Below, piece after piece: positions 23,102 through 31,428 of a DNA stretch of 33,640 nt. The stretch comes from an uncultured Clostridia bacterium. GTDB taxonomy: Bacteria > Bacillota > Clostridia > Christensenellales > Borkfalkiaceae. Below the pieces are notes generated by a model that saw only the letters and a list, made by a program, of their open reading frames with translations, was not told where the DNA came from and did no database searches. The stretch is from contig CAKQRD010000020.1 of the NCBI GenBank assembly GCA_934271275.1, forward strand, positions 1 to 33,640. The letters are read 5' to 3'. The translations under genes and the position numbers were made by a program. Position 1 is the stretch's first letter. The number at the start of each line of letters is the position of its first letter.

Positions 23102-26100
23102 ATGAAAACGAAAAAGATACTTTCCGGCATATTGTTTTGCTTGTTGTTTTTATCCTTGTCGCTATTTTTCTGTTTACCCGTAAACACCGAAGCTGCCGAA
23201 GCTTTCGGAGAAAAGGTAATTACCTTTGAAAGCGCAGACGATAAAGACTATTTTGTAAAAGCACTCGGCGCAAATAAAGAGTGGAGCGTTAAAGAAGGAA
23301 AATTTTGTGCTGAGAAATGGACAAAAACCGCATCGGATATCGCCATACCCACCGTGGGGGAGAAATATATCTCTCTCGATTTCTGCGTGCAAAGTGACGC
23401 GTATTTTCTCGTAGGCTTCTTAAAGGACGTAAACACTGCGAATCACGGCGAGGACTATTCGCTGGTATTTAATCCGACAAATAAGAGCACTTACGTTTAT
23501 CGCGGCTCGCTTTCGCAGACAACGTGGCAGGCTTCCGCCGCCATGAATTTTTGTGACGGACAGGAACACAACCTTGTAATAAAGGTAAAAGACGGAGTAA
23601 TTTCTTACGCGATAGATGGCACCGCACTTTATACCGATAAGGTTTTTGACGGATACGAAACGGACGGGACGGAATATATTTATCTTGCGTTGGAGTCTTC
23701 CACGGCAACGACCTACATAGACAACGTAAAATTCTCTAAACTCGCTCCTTCGGAAGAGGTAGCGGACTCACAATTGATAACTTTTGAAAGCGCAGACGAT
23801 AAAGATTATTTTATAGAAGCACTTGGCGCAAATAAAGAGTGGAGCGTTAATGAAGGAAAATTTTGTGCCGAAAAATGGACGAAAACAGCATTGAACATCG
23901 CCATTCCCACCGTGGGGGAGAAATATATCTCTCTCGATTTCTGCGTGCAAAGTGACGCGTATTTTCTGGTAGGCTTCTTAAAGGATGTAAACACTGCGAA
24001 TCACGGCGTGGACTATTCGCTGGTATTTAATCCGACAAATAAGAGCACTTACGTTTATCGCGGCTCGCTTTCGCAGACAACGTGGCAGGCTTCCGCCGCC
24101 ATGAATTTTTGTGACGGACAGGAACACAACCTTGTAATAAAGGTAAAAGACGGAGTAATTTCTTACGCGATAGATGGCACCGCACTTTATACCGATAAGG
24201 TTTTTGACGGATACGAAACGGACGGGACGGAATATATTTATCTTGCGTTGGAGTCTTCCACGGCAACGACCTACATCGACAACATTGAGTTCTGCGGCGA
24301 AAATCCTGACCAGTATAAGGTTGATTTTGAAATGACGGGCGCATCTATAAGGCTTTACGGAGAAACCGGAATGCGATTTCAGACGGTCGTGAGCAAAAAC
24401 GATAAAATCGAAATCGTTTGCGAAGGAACTTTGATAATACCGCAACGTTTGTTGAACGAAGAATTGACTTTATCTACCGCGGAAGTTCTGGATATCCCCG
24501 CAAAAAATTATTATTACGGTGACGACGAGAGCGAAACGCATTGTTTTACAGGGGTGTTGACAAAAATACCCGAATCGAGATATAACGAAAAAATAACGGC
24601 GAGAGCTTATGTGGTTTATAAGAGGTTGAATTCTGATACCGAAATCGTAAGTTATTCCGACGCCGTAACGAGAAGCGTTTCTTATGTGGCAGAGCGTGCG
24701 CTTGAAAGCGGCGGGTTTAGCGAACAGGAACAACAACGCTTAAAAGAAATTCTTGCCAAAGCGTCAGGGGATATAACGCTCGAAGACTTTGACGAGTACA
24801 CGCCCGACTACTCCGTTACAGGCGAGGTATCAGTATCGACGGAAACGGTTGCCTCCGATACGGGCAACGGACTGCGCATAAAACCGTTGTCCGCAGGAGC
24901 AGAACATTTCGTTACCGTGAATTTTGGTAAAACCGACAGATCGGGCAAGGCTTATTTAAGAATTTTTATGAGGAATTCCGGTTTAAGCACGTTAGATTTT
25001 TCGCTGACAGGGATTAACGAATCAGAGATTGATATCCTACCCGTTATTACCGACAAAGAAGGAAAAACCGCCAATTCCGTTTTTGCGGGATTTGAAGGTT
25101 ATCTGGCGTGGGAGATTCCCGAAGGCGTAACCGAACTGTCGAGCGTGACTTTCGGCGGAAACGCGGGCGAGGAGTATATTTATTACACTTTAGACAGCAT
25201 AGTTTTGACCGACAACGTTTACGGAAGCTTGTATGAAGCGCAAAAGACGATTGTACAGCAGAAAAGACAGATAGAAAATATTTTAGACGCCGCACTTTAT
25301 AAAAAAGTCGAAACGAAAGAGGAAACGGAATACAGTCCTTCTTCTCTCGCGGGGTACGAGCATATAAAGGCGATTACTTACGACGGAATCGCTTTCGGGA
25401 ACGGCAAGACGAAGGTGTTTGCCTACGTCGGTTTTCCCGTCGGCGCAAGCAAAGACTCGCCCGTGCCGGCGATAGTTCTCGTCCATGGCGGGGGAGGTCA
25501 TCCTTATCTGCAATGGGTTAAGGCGTGGAACGACAGAGGCTACGCCGCGATAGCGATGGAAACGACGGGTTGTTTTCCTCAAAAAGGGAAGGTATGCATA
25601 AACGAGAGCGACAACGACAACTTCGTTTACGGGTTAGGTTCTAATTCCGATTTTCAGGAAGACGGGTATGTGGACTCTCTCCGTCGCGAGTTCCCCGTAA
25701 GTTACGCGGAAATAGATAAGCATTGGGCTATATACGGGCTTACCTGCGTGGAGTACGCACACAATATTCTTCGCTCGGACGAAAGAGTCGATAGCGAAAA
25801 AATAGGCATTACGGGCGTATCGTGGGGCGGCGTTACCGCGTCTTTGGCGATAGGCTACGACACAAGATACGCGTTTGCAGTACCCGTGTACGGAACGGCG
25901 TACCTTGGTGGAGAAATGCATTCTTTCGATAAGTTCGGCAACGAATACGTTCACGCGTTGTGGGCTGCTGAAGACAGACTCGATAACTTTAAAAACCCCG
26001 TAATGTGGTGGGCTTATAACGACGACAACAACTTCGCCGTGCCTGCGTATGTAAACTCTTACGTTCATTCGGTTCGCAACAACGAAAAAGACGTTTTGGT

Positions 26101-26524
26101 TATGCTCGGAAATTGGTCGCACAGTCACGGTTCTGTGTTCTATTACGAAAACGAATACAGCGCGGTGTTTGCGGATTCCGTGGTAAAGGGCGGCGCGGGG
26201 TTCGTCAGGTTTGACAATCAGCCTAGCGGCAGAGAGATAAACTGCGCGCTCGTTATTCCAAAAGGGGCTGTCGTTACGGGCGCAACCGTATATTATATTA
26301 CCGAAAAAATGACATATACCGTGTTCGATAAATTCGGTTGGGGCAATGCATATCCTTTTCTTACCCAAACGTGGCAGACTTCTTCGACCGCCGTTACGAT
26401 TACGGCGGACGGAAGGCTTATCGGCAGTATCCCCGAAGACGCAAAGGGGTATTACATCAACGTAGAATTTTCGGTCGATGGGGCGAACTCGCAGGTAAGC
26501 TCGGTGTATACGGAAATAATATAG
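23102..26524 (+). CDS. Secreted carbohydrate esterase with two near-identical LamG-like modules
   Basis: This encodes 1140 residues. The signal peptide covers about 1-30. Modules at about 39-222 and 225-410 belong to the same family as those in the 12714 and 15401 proteins and are almost identical to each other. Residues about 415-560 are a domain (GASIRLYGETGMRFQTVVSK) shared with the end of the 15401 protein. A beta domain follows (570-700), then an alpha/beta hydrolase of the acetyl-xylan-esterase/cephalosporin-deacetylase type (about 745-1025). It has VHGGGGHPYLQW as oxyanion strand, GVSWGG (nucleophile S907), a likely Asp in YNDDNNFAVP (D974/D975) and a His in SHSHGS (H1009). A C-terminal Ig-like piece ends the protein. 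It probably removes acetyl or other acyl groups from the glycan outside the cell. The ribosome site is GGAGG just before the ATG. Confidence 0.87.
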   Translation: MKTKKILSGILFCLLFLSLSLFFCLPVNTEAAEAFGEKVITFESADDKDYFVKALGANKEWSVKEGKFCAEKWTKTASDIAIPTVGEKYISLDFCVQSDAYFLVGFLKDVNTANHGEDYSLVFNPTNKSTYVYRGSLSQTTWQASAAMNFCDGQEHNLVIKVKDGVISYAIDGTALYTDKVFDGYETDGTEYIYLALESSTATTYIDNVKFSKLAPSEEVADSQLITFESADDKDYFIEALGANKEWSVNEGKFCAEKWTKTALNIAIPTVGEKYISLDFCVQSDAYFLVGFLKDVNTANHGVDYSLVFNPTNKSTYVYRGSLSQTTWQASAAMNFCDGQEHNLVIKVKDGVISYAIDGTALYTDKVFDGYETDGTEYIYLALESSTATTYIDNIEFCGENPDQYKVDFEMTGASIRLYGETGMRFQTVVSKNDKIEIVCEGTLIIPQRLLNEELTLSTAEVLDIPAKNYYYGDDESETHCFTGVLTKIPESRYNEKITARAYVVYKRLNSDTEIVSYSDAVTRSVSYVAERALESGGFSEQEQQRLKEILAKASGDITLEDFDEYTPDYSVTGEVSVSTETVASDTGNGLRIKPLSAGAEHFVTVNFGKTDRSGKAYLRIFMRNSGLSTLDFSLTGINESEIDILPVITDKEGKTANSVFAGFEGYLAWEIPEGVTELSSVTFGGNAGEEYIYYTLDSIVLTDNVYGSLYEAQKTIVQQKRQIENILDAALYKKVETKEETEYSPSSLAGYEHIKAITYDGIAFGNGKTKVFAYVGFPVGASKDSPVPAIVLVHGGGGHPYLQWVKAWNDRGYAAIAMETTGCFPQKGKVCINESDNDNFVYGLGSNSDFQEDGYVDSLRREFPVSYAEIDKHWAIYGLTCVEYAHNILRSDERVDSEKIGITGVSWGGVTASLAIGYDTRYAFAVPVYGTAYLGGEMHSFDKFGNEYVHALWAAEDRLDNFKNPVMWWAYNDDNNFAVPAYVNSYVHSVRNNEKDVLVMLGNWSHSHGSVFYYENEYSAVFADSVVKGGAGFVRFDNQPSGREINCALVIPKGAVVTGATVYYITEKMTYTVFDKFGWGNAYPFLTQTWQTSSTAVTITADGRLIGSIPEDAKGYYINVEFSVDGANSQVSSVYTEII
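23225..24283 (+). repeat. Recent tandem duplication inside the esterase gene (period 558 bases)
   Basis: Copy 1 is 23225-23725 and copy 2 is 23783-24283, 558 bases or 186 codons apart. From 23452 to 23718 (267 bases) the copies are identical at every base to 24010-24276, including all silent positions. Differences are clustered in the first 230 bases. This means a recent duplication or ongoing gene conversion. Confidence 0.93.
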
Positions 26525-26536
26525 GTAAAATCGCTA

Positions 26537-26565
26537 TTGACAATTATAAATATTTAATTTATACT
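26537..26565 (+). promoter_or_regulatory. Strong sigma-A promoter of the GH36 gene pair
   Basis: TTGACA (26537-26542), a 17-base AT-rich spacer and TATACT (26560-26565). The predicted start is about 26572, giving a leader of about 77 bases before the ATG at 26649. Confidence 0.82.
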
Positions 26566-26582
26566 TAAAACGTACTTTGAAA

Positions 26583-26628
26583 GGCGTCGCAGGCGTGCGC
26601 AAGAATTTTTCTTTACCGCGGCGACGCC
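26583..26628 (+). promoter_or_regulatory. GC-rich hairpin in the leader of the GH36 gene
   Basis: GGCGTCGC (26583-26590) and GCGACGCC (26621-26628) are perfectly complementary across a 30-base loop, followed by GAATTTTTA. The hairpin ends ten bases before the ribosome site GGAG (26639-26642). It may be an attenuator, a terminator for read-through from the upstream operon, or a translation control element; which one is not visible. Confidence 0.5.
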
Positions 26629-26648
26629 GAATTTTTACGGAGAAAGCT

Positions 26649-28652
26649 ATGAAGGCTATGATTGAATTTACAGAAATCGTTACCGCTTCGGGCGAGAAAT
26701 TTCCCTCTTCGGGAGAAAAGCTTTTTTGCGGCGAGGAAGGAAGTCCTCTTTTTTGCAGTCGTTCGTATTTTATTGAAAAAGGCGCGAAAAACGACTCGTT
26801 TTCGGACTGCGTCGTGATAAAAAAGACGAGCGAGGGGTACGAGATAAAACGTACGGTAAAAAATCTTACCGAAAAAACCGTTAAGCTCAAAGAGCTTTCG
26901 TTCCGTGTAAGCGGATTGTCGTTCGGAAAAGGCCTGAATCCCGAAGAGGACTATTATTATTCCAACGAGAACGCGAGATTGTTCTGCACGCTCACTCTGC
27001 CGATAGATTTTGACAGAACCTTCCCCGAAAAATCGTCGAACGCTCGTTTTGGCATACCTACGAGCCGTCGCTGGACGGACGTCGATATTTTATCGGACAG
27101 AATATGTTCCTGCCCGTATCAGACCTTTCCCGCGATACTTTTATCTAATTACAAAAGCGAAACGGGCGCGGTTATCGGAAGCCTTTCCCAGAACGTGTTT
27201 TATCACAATTATCGTGCGGGACACGAAAACGGCAGGGTTTTCGTCGAAATATTTTCCTCCTTTAAGGATATAGCTTATCGCGAGGTCGCGGCGGGCGAAA
27301 CGCTCGTAGACGAATGGTTTGTCGGCGTAAATCCGCGCGCGGGCGATATAAACGGTATATTTGCGCCGTATACGGACGCGCTCCGAAAAAGGCTTTCGGG
27401 TTCTGCGGGGGCGAGCGGCGTAAACCGTCACACTCTTATCTGGGACAGCTGGAACGACGGAATATACAGAGACGTATCCGAAACAATGCTCGTAGACGAA
27501 GCAAAAGCAGTGAAAAAGTATTTTCCCTCGGCGGAATGGTTTCAGCTTGACGACGGGTATTCCGCTTATTGCGAAGAAAACGTCGATTTGGACGCGCACG
27601 GACTCGGCGTACCCTACGAGGGCGAGGCGGGGATAGATAAGAAAAAATTCCCGAACGGCTTAAAGGCTTATACCGATAAAATAAAATCGCTCGGGTTAAA
27701 GCCCGCCGTCTGGATAGGCGGGTTCTGCCCCGTTAAAACCCAAATATACCGCGAACGCCCCGAATGGTTTATAGACCTTTCTTACCGCGTAAAATTTTCT
27801 CAGCCGCTCGATCCGAGTATTCCCGAGGTGCGGGAGTATATGACCTATGCGCTCGATACGTTCATAAACGAATACGGGTTCGAGGGGATAAAGCACGATT
27901 TCTGGACGTACGCCTTCGAGGATAAGCACGATTTGTATAAAAACAAGGAACGCTCGGGCTATGAAATGCGCGAGTGGTGGCAAAACGAAATAAGAAAACG
28001 CTTGCCGGAATACGGCTACGTCGAAACGGGCTGCGATATTTCTATGGGGAATCCGTTTATCGGCAAATATTTCAACAATTACCGTTACGGTTTGGACGTC
28101 GGCGCGGGTAAATGGGATAATATAAAAACGGTCGCGTTCTGGACGGTCGCGATGCTTTCTCTTCAAACGGGCGACCTGTTTATTCCAAACAGCGATTCCG
28201 CGGGTATGCTTCCTAATCTTTCGGACGCGGACTTCGAGTTTATTATAAATTTTCAGATAATAACGAGAACGCTCGTAGAAATATCGGGCAGATTTTCACG
28301 GCTTAAAGGTGACGAGCCGAGACTGAAAAGGCTTCAATGCGCCGCGCAATATCTGAATAACGGAGAGAATGTTTATTTCGCCGAATACGATTACAGAAAA
28401 GCGGGAGAAATTCTTCCCGAAATAATATACATAAATTCCGCGTTCGACGCGCCCGACGAAGACTATAAAACGGTAGGAATTTTCAACGCCTCGGAGATGG
28501 AAAAGAGAATATCTTTTACGGGGGCAGATATAGGCGTTTCGGGAGAGCGCGAATACGAGAACGCGTGGACGGGGGAGAAGTTTTTTTCGGACGGACTTTC
28601 CGCGGTTCTTCCTCCGCACGGAAGCGCGCTTTTCAAGGTGAAAAAGAATTAA
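26649..28652 (+). CDS. GH36-like (clan GH-D) alpha-galactosidase
   Basis: This encodes 667 residues from the ATG at 26649, chosen because GGAG (26639-26642) precedes it and the 24 codons further upstream lie in the leader hairpin. There is no signal peptide, so it is cytoplasmic. An N-terminal beta-supersandwich (about 1-265) leads to a TIM barrel (about 275-600). The barrel has LIWDSWNDGIYRDVSE, WFQLDDGY (an Asp pair that contacts the sugar), FPNGLKAYTDKIKSLGLKPA and the nucleophile motif GIKHDFW (D417). RYGLDVGAG (D483) is the likely acid/base. The last 70 residues are a beta domain. Family enzymes cleave terminal alpha-1,6-galactose from raffinose-type or galactomannan sugars. It is more divergent than typical AgaA, so the exact linkage is open. 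It starts a two-gene transcript with the 28665 gene. Confidence 0.82.
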   Translation: MKAMIEFTEIVTASGEKFPSSGEKLFCGEEGSPLFCSRSYFIEKGAKNDSFSDCVVIKKTSEGYEIKRTVKNLTEKTVKLKELSFRVSGLSFGKGLNPEEDYYYSNENARLFCTLTLPIDFDRTFPEKSSNARFGIPTSRRWTDVDILSDRICSCPYQTFPAILLSNYKSETGAVIGSLSQNVFYHNYRAGHENGRVFVEIFSSFKDIAYREVAAGETLVDEWFVGVNPRAGDINGIFAPYTDALRKRLSGSAGASGVNRHTLIWDSWNDGIYRDVSETMLVDEAKAVKKYFPSAEWFQLDDGYSAYCEENVDLDAHGLGVPYEGEAGIDKKKFPNGLKAYTDKIKSLGLKPAVWIGGFCPVKTQIYRERPEWFIDLSYRVKFSQPLDPSIPEVREYMTYALDTFINEYGFEGIKHDFWTYAFEDKHDLYKNKERSGYEMREWWQNEIRKRLPEYGYVETGCDISMGNPFIGKYFNNYRYGLDVGAGKWDNIKTVAFWTVAMLSLQTGDLFIPNSDSAGMLPNLSDADFEFIINFQIITRTLVEISGRFSRLKGDEPRLKRLQCAAQYLNNGENVYFAEYDYRKAGEILPEIIYINSAFDAPDEDYKTVGIFNASEMEKRISFTGADIGVSGEREYENAWTGEKFFSDGLSAVLPPHGSALFKVKKN

Positions 28653-28664
28653 ACGGAGGTTTTT

Positions 28665-30833
28665 ATGAGTAAACCCGAAAACGAACGTTATATGCACGAA
28701 TGGGAAAAGGTGATTTTCAGAAATTATTCTTATGTCGAAACCGCAAAGATTGCTTCGGCAATTTCCGCGACAGAGGAAGAAACGGAAGCTTTTGCGCGGG
28801 CGACGGGGATAGATAAATTCAAGTACAATCCCGCGTGGAAGGAAAAGGGCTTCGTAACTATTATAAGAAACAACTGGGATTTGCTCCCGAACGATAAAAT
28901 AGCAGAGCTTATAGGCCTTTCCGAAGTGGAGTTCGACGCGCTTTTAGCGGATTACGATTTTCTCGGCGTTAAGCTCGGCGAAAAACCGAAGTTCAAGCCG
29001 CCCGTGTACGGTAAGCCGAAGTCGGACGAAAAGCGGCTTGCGAAAATAAAGGAATTAGTAGACGAAACGTACATAAAGCCCGAGGTCGAGCCTTTCGATT
29101 TCTTTGCCGTTGCACCGTGCGGTTCGGAGAAGCAAGATAAGGATGAATACGGCGGGGAAAGCGCGTGCGACGACGAAAGCGAATACGCGGTGACGGACAG
29201 ATTTACTTCTAACTATTGCGCGCGGTATACGGATGTGTTGTTGGACGGCGAGCTTGCCGATTATTCGGACGAGTATCTGGCGAGACTTAAAAAGACGGGC
29301 GTGAACGGGTTGTGGCTGCACGAGACGCTTAAAAATCTTGCGGCGTTTCCGTTTGACGAACGCTATTCGCCCGATTATAAAATAAGAATAAAAAATTTGA
29401 AAAAGCTGACGGAACGCGCCGCGAAACACGGCGTAGGAATTTATCTTTACTTTAACGAGCCGAGAAGTATGCCCGCGGAGTTTTTCGATAAATATCTCGA
29501 TATTGAGGGGCAAAAGGCTTTTGGAAACGAATATTGTCTTTGCACGTCGTCGGAAAGGGTGCAAAAGTACGTTTACGAAGCGGTAAACTCCGTCGTGAAA
29601 GGCGTGCCTCTGCTTAAAGGGATTTTCACCATAACGATGAGCGAAAATCCCACGCATTGCTATTCCAAGGAATGGGGCGGCGTTACGGGGCATACCGATT
29701 GTCCGAGGTGCGGGAAAAGAAAGCCTTACGAAGTGGTCGCCGAACTGAACAACATAATGTGCCGCGCGGTTAAGGACGCAAACCCCGAAACGGCGTATAT
29801 TGCGAATATTTGGGGCTGGGCGGAATATATGGGCTGGTCTATGGAAGATACCCTGTCGTGTATAGAGCTGCTCGACGTTCGCGCGGACGTGATGAGCGTG
29901 AGCGAGTTCGATAAGGAGTTTACTCGCGGAGGTGTGACCTCGCGGGTGATAGACTATTCGATTTCGGTCGTAGGACCGGGCGAGTATACGGTGAAGTGTC
30001 TTAAAAAGGCAAAGGAAACCAGACATAGAATATGGGCAAAGGTGCAGGTGAACAACAGCTGGGAATGTTCCGCCGTTCCGTATCTTCCCGTTTTCGAGCT
30101 GATGACCGAGCATATAGAAAACGTTAAAAAGCTCGGAGTTTCGGGGCTGATGCTCGGGTGGAGTCTCGGCGGCTTTACCGGCGGCGCGTTGCCCGCATGT
30201 TCAAGGGCTTGTAAAAAAGAAGGCTTCGATTCCGCGCGCTTTTATGCGGAAAATTACGGTGCGGCGGCGAAGGCGGCGGAGAGTGCGTCAAAGCTGTTTT
30301 GTAAAGCGTATCGCGAATATCCGTTCAGCGTGAACAGCCTTTACGAAGGTGCGCAAACGCTGGGCGCGGCGAATTTGTGGTCGTTGAAGCCCGACGGAAG
30401 AAAATCCACAATGGTCTGTTATTCTTTCGACGACTACGAGGTCTGGTCCGCGCCGTACGGCTTGGATATTTATATAAATCAGTATAAAAAGCTTTGCGAG
30501 GGCTGGAAGAAGGGGCTTGAAATTCTGGAAAAAACCGAAGGGAATGCGCTTTTTGAGGAGTATGCGAGAATGGCAAAGGCGAGCTATTTTCATTTTTACA
30601 GCGCGCTTCTGCACGCGGAGTTCGTTAAGCTGAAAAACGACGTAAAAGCAAACGGAAAGAGGATAAAGGAAATAATCGACGGGGAGTATAAAAACACGGT
30701 TAGTCTTTACGAGCTGACGACGAAGGACGCGAAAATAGGCTTTGAAATGACTAATCATTACTATTATACTCCTGCAAATCTTTTGGAAAAATTGCTTAAT
30801 CTGAAAAGTTTGACGCAAATTTTAACGAAATGA
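28665..30833 (+). CDS. Uncharacterised cytoplasmic protein, possible TIM-barrel glycoside hydrolase
   Basis: This encodes 722 residues following the GH36-like gene by 12 bases, with GGAGG as ribosome site. It has no signal peptide. Residues about 1-120 are a helical region with two HTH-like units (AKIASAISATEEETEAFARA and IAELIGLSEVEFDALLAD), seen in my memory in other Firmicutes sugar proteins. Residues about 180-540 alternate strands and helices like a TIM barrel (GVNGLWLHE, GVGIYLYFNEP, GIFTITMSENPTH with E327, IANIWGWAEYMGW). A CPRCG pair (about 344-347) might bind metal or be structural. It resembles GH20-like or DUF4838-like barrels, but I cannot name catalytic residues with confidence. 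Co-transcription with an alpha-galactosidase supports an intracellular glycosidase role. Confidence 0.75.
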   Translation: MSKPENERYMHEWEKVIFRNYSYVETAKIASAISATEEETEAFARATGIDKFKYNPAWKEKGFVTIIRNNWDLLPNDKIAELIGLSEVEFDALLADYDFLGVKLGEKPKFKPPVYGKPKSDEKRLAKIKELVDETYIKPEVEPFDFFAVAPCGSEKQDKDEYGGESACDDESEYAVTDRFTSNYCARYTDVLLDGELADYSDEYLARLKKTGVNGLWLHETLKNLAAFPFDERYSPDYKIRIKNLKKLTERAAKHGVGIYLYFNEPRSMPAEFFDKYLDIEGQKAFGNEYCLCTSSERVQKYVYEAVNSVVKGVPLLKGIFTITMSENPTHCYSKEWGGVTGHTDCPRCGKRKPYEVVAELNNIMCRAVKDANPETAYIANIWGWAEYMGWSMEDTLSCIELLDVRADVMSVSEFDKEFTRGGVTSRVIDYSISVVGPGEYTVKCLKKAKETRHRIWAKVQVNNSWECSAVPYLPVFELMTEHIENVKKLGVSGLMLGWSLGGFTGGALPACSRACKKEGFDSARFYAENYGAAAKAAESASKLFCKAYREYPFSVNSLYEGAQTLGAANLWSLKPDGRKSTMVCYSFDDYEVWSAPYGLDIYINQYKKLCEGWKKGLEILEKTEGNALFEEYARMAKASYFHFYSALLHAEFVKLKNDVKANGKRIKEIIDGEYKNTVSLYELTTKDAKIGFEMTNHYYYTPANLLEKLLNLKSLTQILTK

Positions 30834-31060
30834 CTGAAAAAGGAACGAGGAAACGGAAGCGTATAGAGCGTAAAACTCAAAGCTCTCCGTTAAAAGTCCT
30901 AATTAAAGCGTACAGAACGCAAAGAATTTTATCCTTATAGCTATAAAATTTGAGTAACAATTTACGTAACAAAACGGGGATTTAAAAAGCGCGTTTTTTT
31001 AAAATGGTGGTCAAAACACCCTAAAAATCGGGCATTAGAAGACGAAAAGATAAAGAAAAA

Positions 31061-31095
31061 ACCACTTTTAATCGCATTTTTCGATTAAAAGTGGT
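31061..31095 (-). terminator. Minus-strand intrinsic terminator without a minus-strand gene
   Basis: ACCACTTTTAATCG (31061-31074) and CGATTAAAAGTGGT (31082-31095) form a perfect 14 bp stem with a 7-base loop. On the minus strand the stem is followed by TTTTTTC, on the plus strand by no T-run, so it would stop leftward transcription. The only leftward-oriented element nearby is the tRNA-like relic at 31155-31173. Confidence 0.75.
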
Positions 31096-31154
31096 CAACT
31101 GTCAATGACGAACAAAAAGGAGCGTCTTTTTAAGCCGAAAACAGGGTAGGCGTC

Positions 31155-31173
31155 CACGGGGATTTGAACCGTG
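31155..31173 (-). other. tRNA T-arm-like relic (possible integration scar)
   Basis: On the minus strand the sequence CACGGTTCAAATCCCCGTG has the invariant GTTCAAATC of a tRNA T-arm, but the 5' stem lacks two G residues needed to pair with the CCCCGTG side. The sequence to its left could be an acceptor strand (GGACGCCTACC on the minus strand). No D-arm or anticodon arm is found on the other side; there the recombinase element starts. I read it as a damaged 3' part of a tRNA gene, with limited certainty. Confidence 0.35.
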
Positions 31174-31236
31174 ATAAATTTTTCTTAAAAATCTCACGAA
31201 TCGTAGCATTTTTCACTGGATATCTTCTCAAAACAA

Positions 31237-31245
31237 TGGTATTAT
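31237..31245 (+). promoter_or_regulatory. Extended -10 promoter for the recombinase operon
   Basis: TGG followed by TATTAT (31240-31245) gives the TGnTATAAT-type extended -10; no good -35 box is present 17 bases upstream. The start would fall near 31252, before AAAGGAGG (31257-31264). Confidence 0.45.
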
Positions 31246-31275
31246 GCTGAATTGCAAAAGGAGGCGGAAAGTACT

Positions 31276-31428
31276 ATGGGGCAAGAAGATTTGCAACTAC
31301 TTATAAAAGGAATCGTGTTCTCTCTGCGACAACAAAAATTGCTGACGAAGGCAGAGTCCGAATTTGTATTGAAAATTATTGAACGAAAGTACCCACGGCC
31401 AAGAATTACGAGGGAAGACAATGAGTAG
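31276..31428 (+). CDS. Small protein of 50 residues upstream of the recombinase
   Basis: A strong AAAGGAGG site (31257-31264) precedes the ATG by 11 bases. The product is helical and charged: MGQEDLQLLIKGIVFSLRQQ at the start, LTKAESEFVLKIIERKYPRP later. The gene overlaps the recombinase start by eight bases (ATGAGTAG), so translation is probably coupled. Short helical ORFs of this kind (SHOCT-like) commonly precede serine recombinases of Firmicutes elements. It may be a recombination directionality or accessory factor; this is a guess from position. Confidence 0.7.
   Translation: MGQEDLQLLIKGIVFSLRQQKLLTKAESEFVLKIIERKYPRPRITREDNE

Larger units (their letters stand above)
30834..31275. other. 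442-base gene-free junction between chromosome and putative mobile element
   Basis: I find no convincing gene. In order it holds AT-rich sequence with short repeats (GCGTA-AGAGCG-like units near 30860-30920), a minus-strand terminator (31061-31095), a tRNA T-arm-like relic (31155-31173), and an extended -10 promoter (31237-31245) for the recombinase genes. Base composition drops towards AT to the right. Confidence 0.6.

Noticed and set aside
23225..24283. CRISPR-like or transposon repeat
   Set aside because: The repeat is an in-frame coding duplication of 186 codons with no spacers and no terminal inverted repeats.
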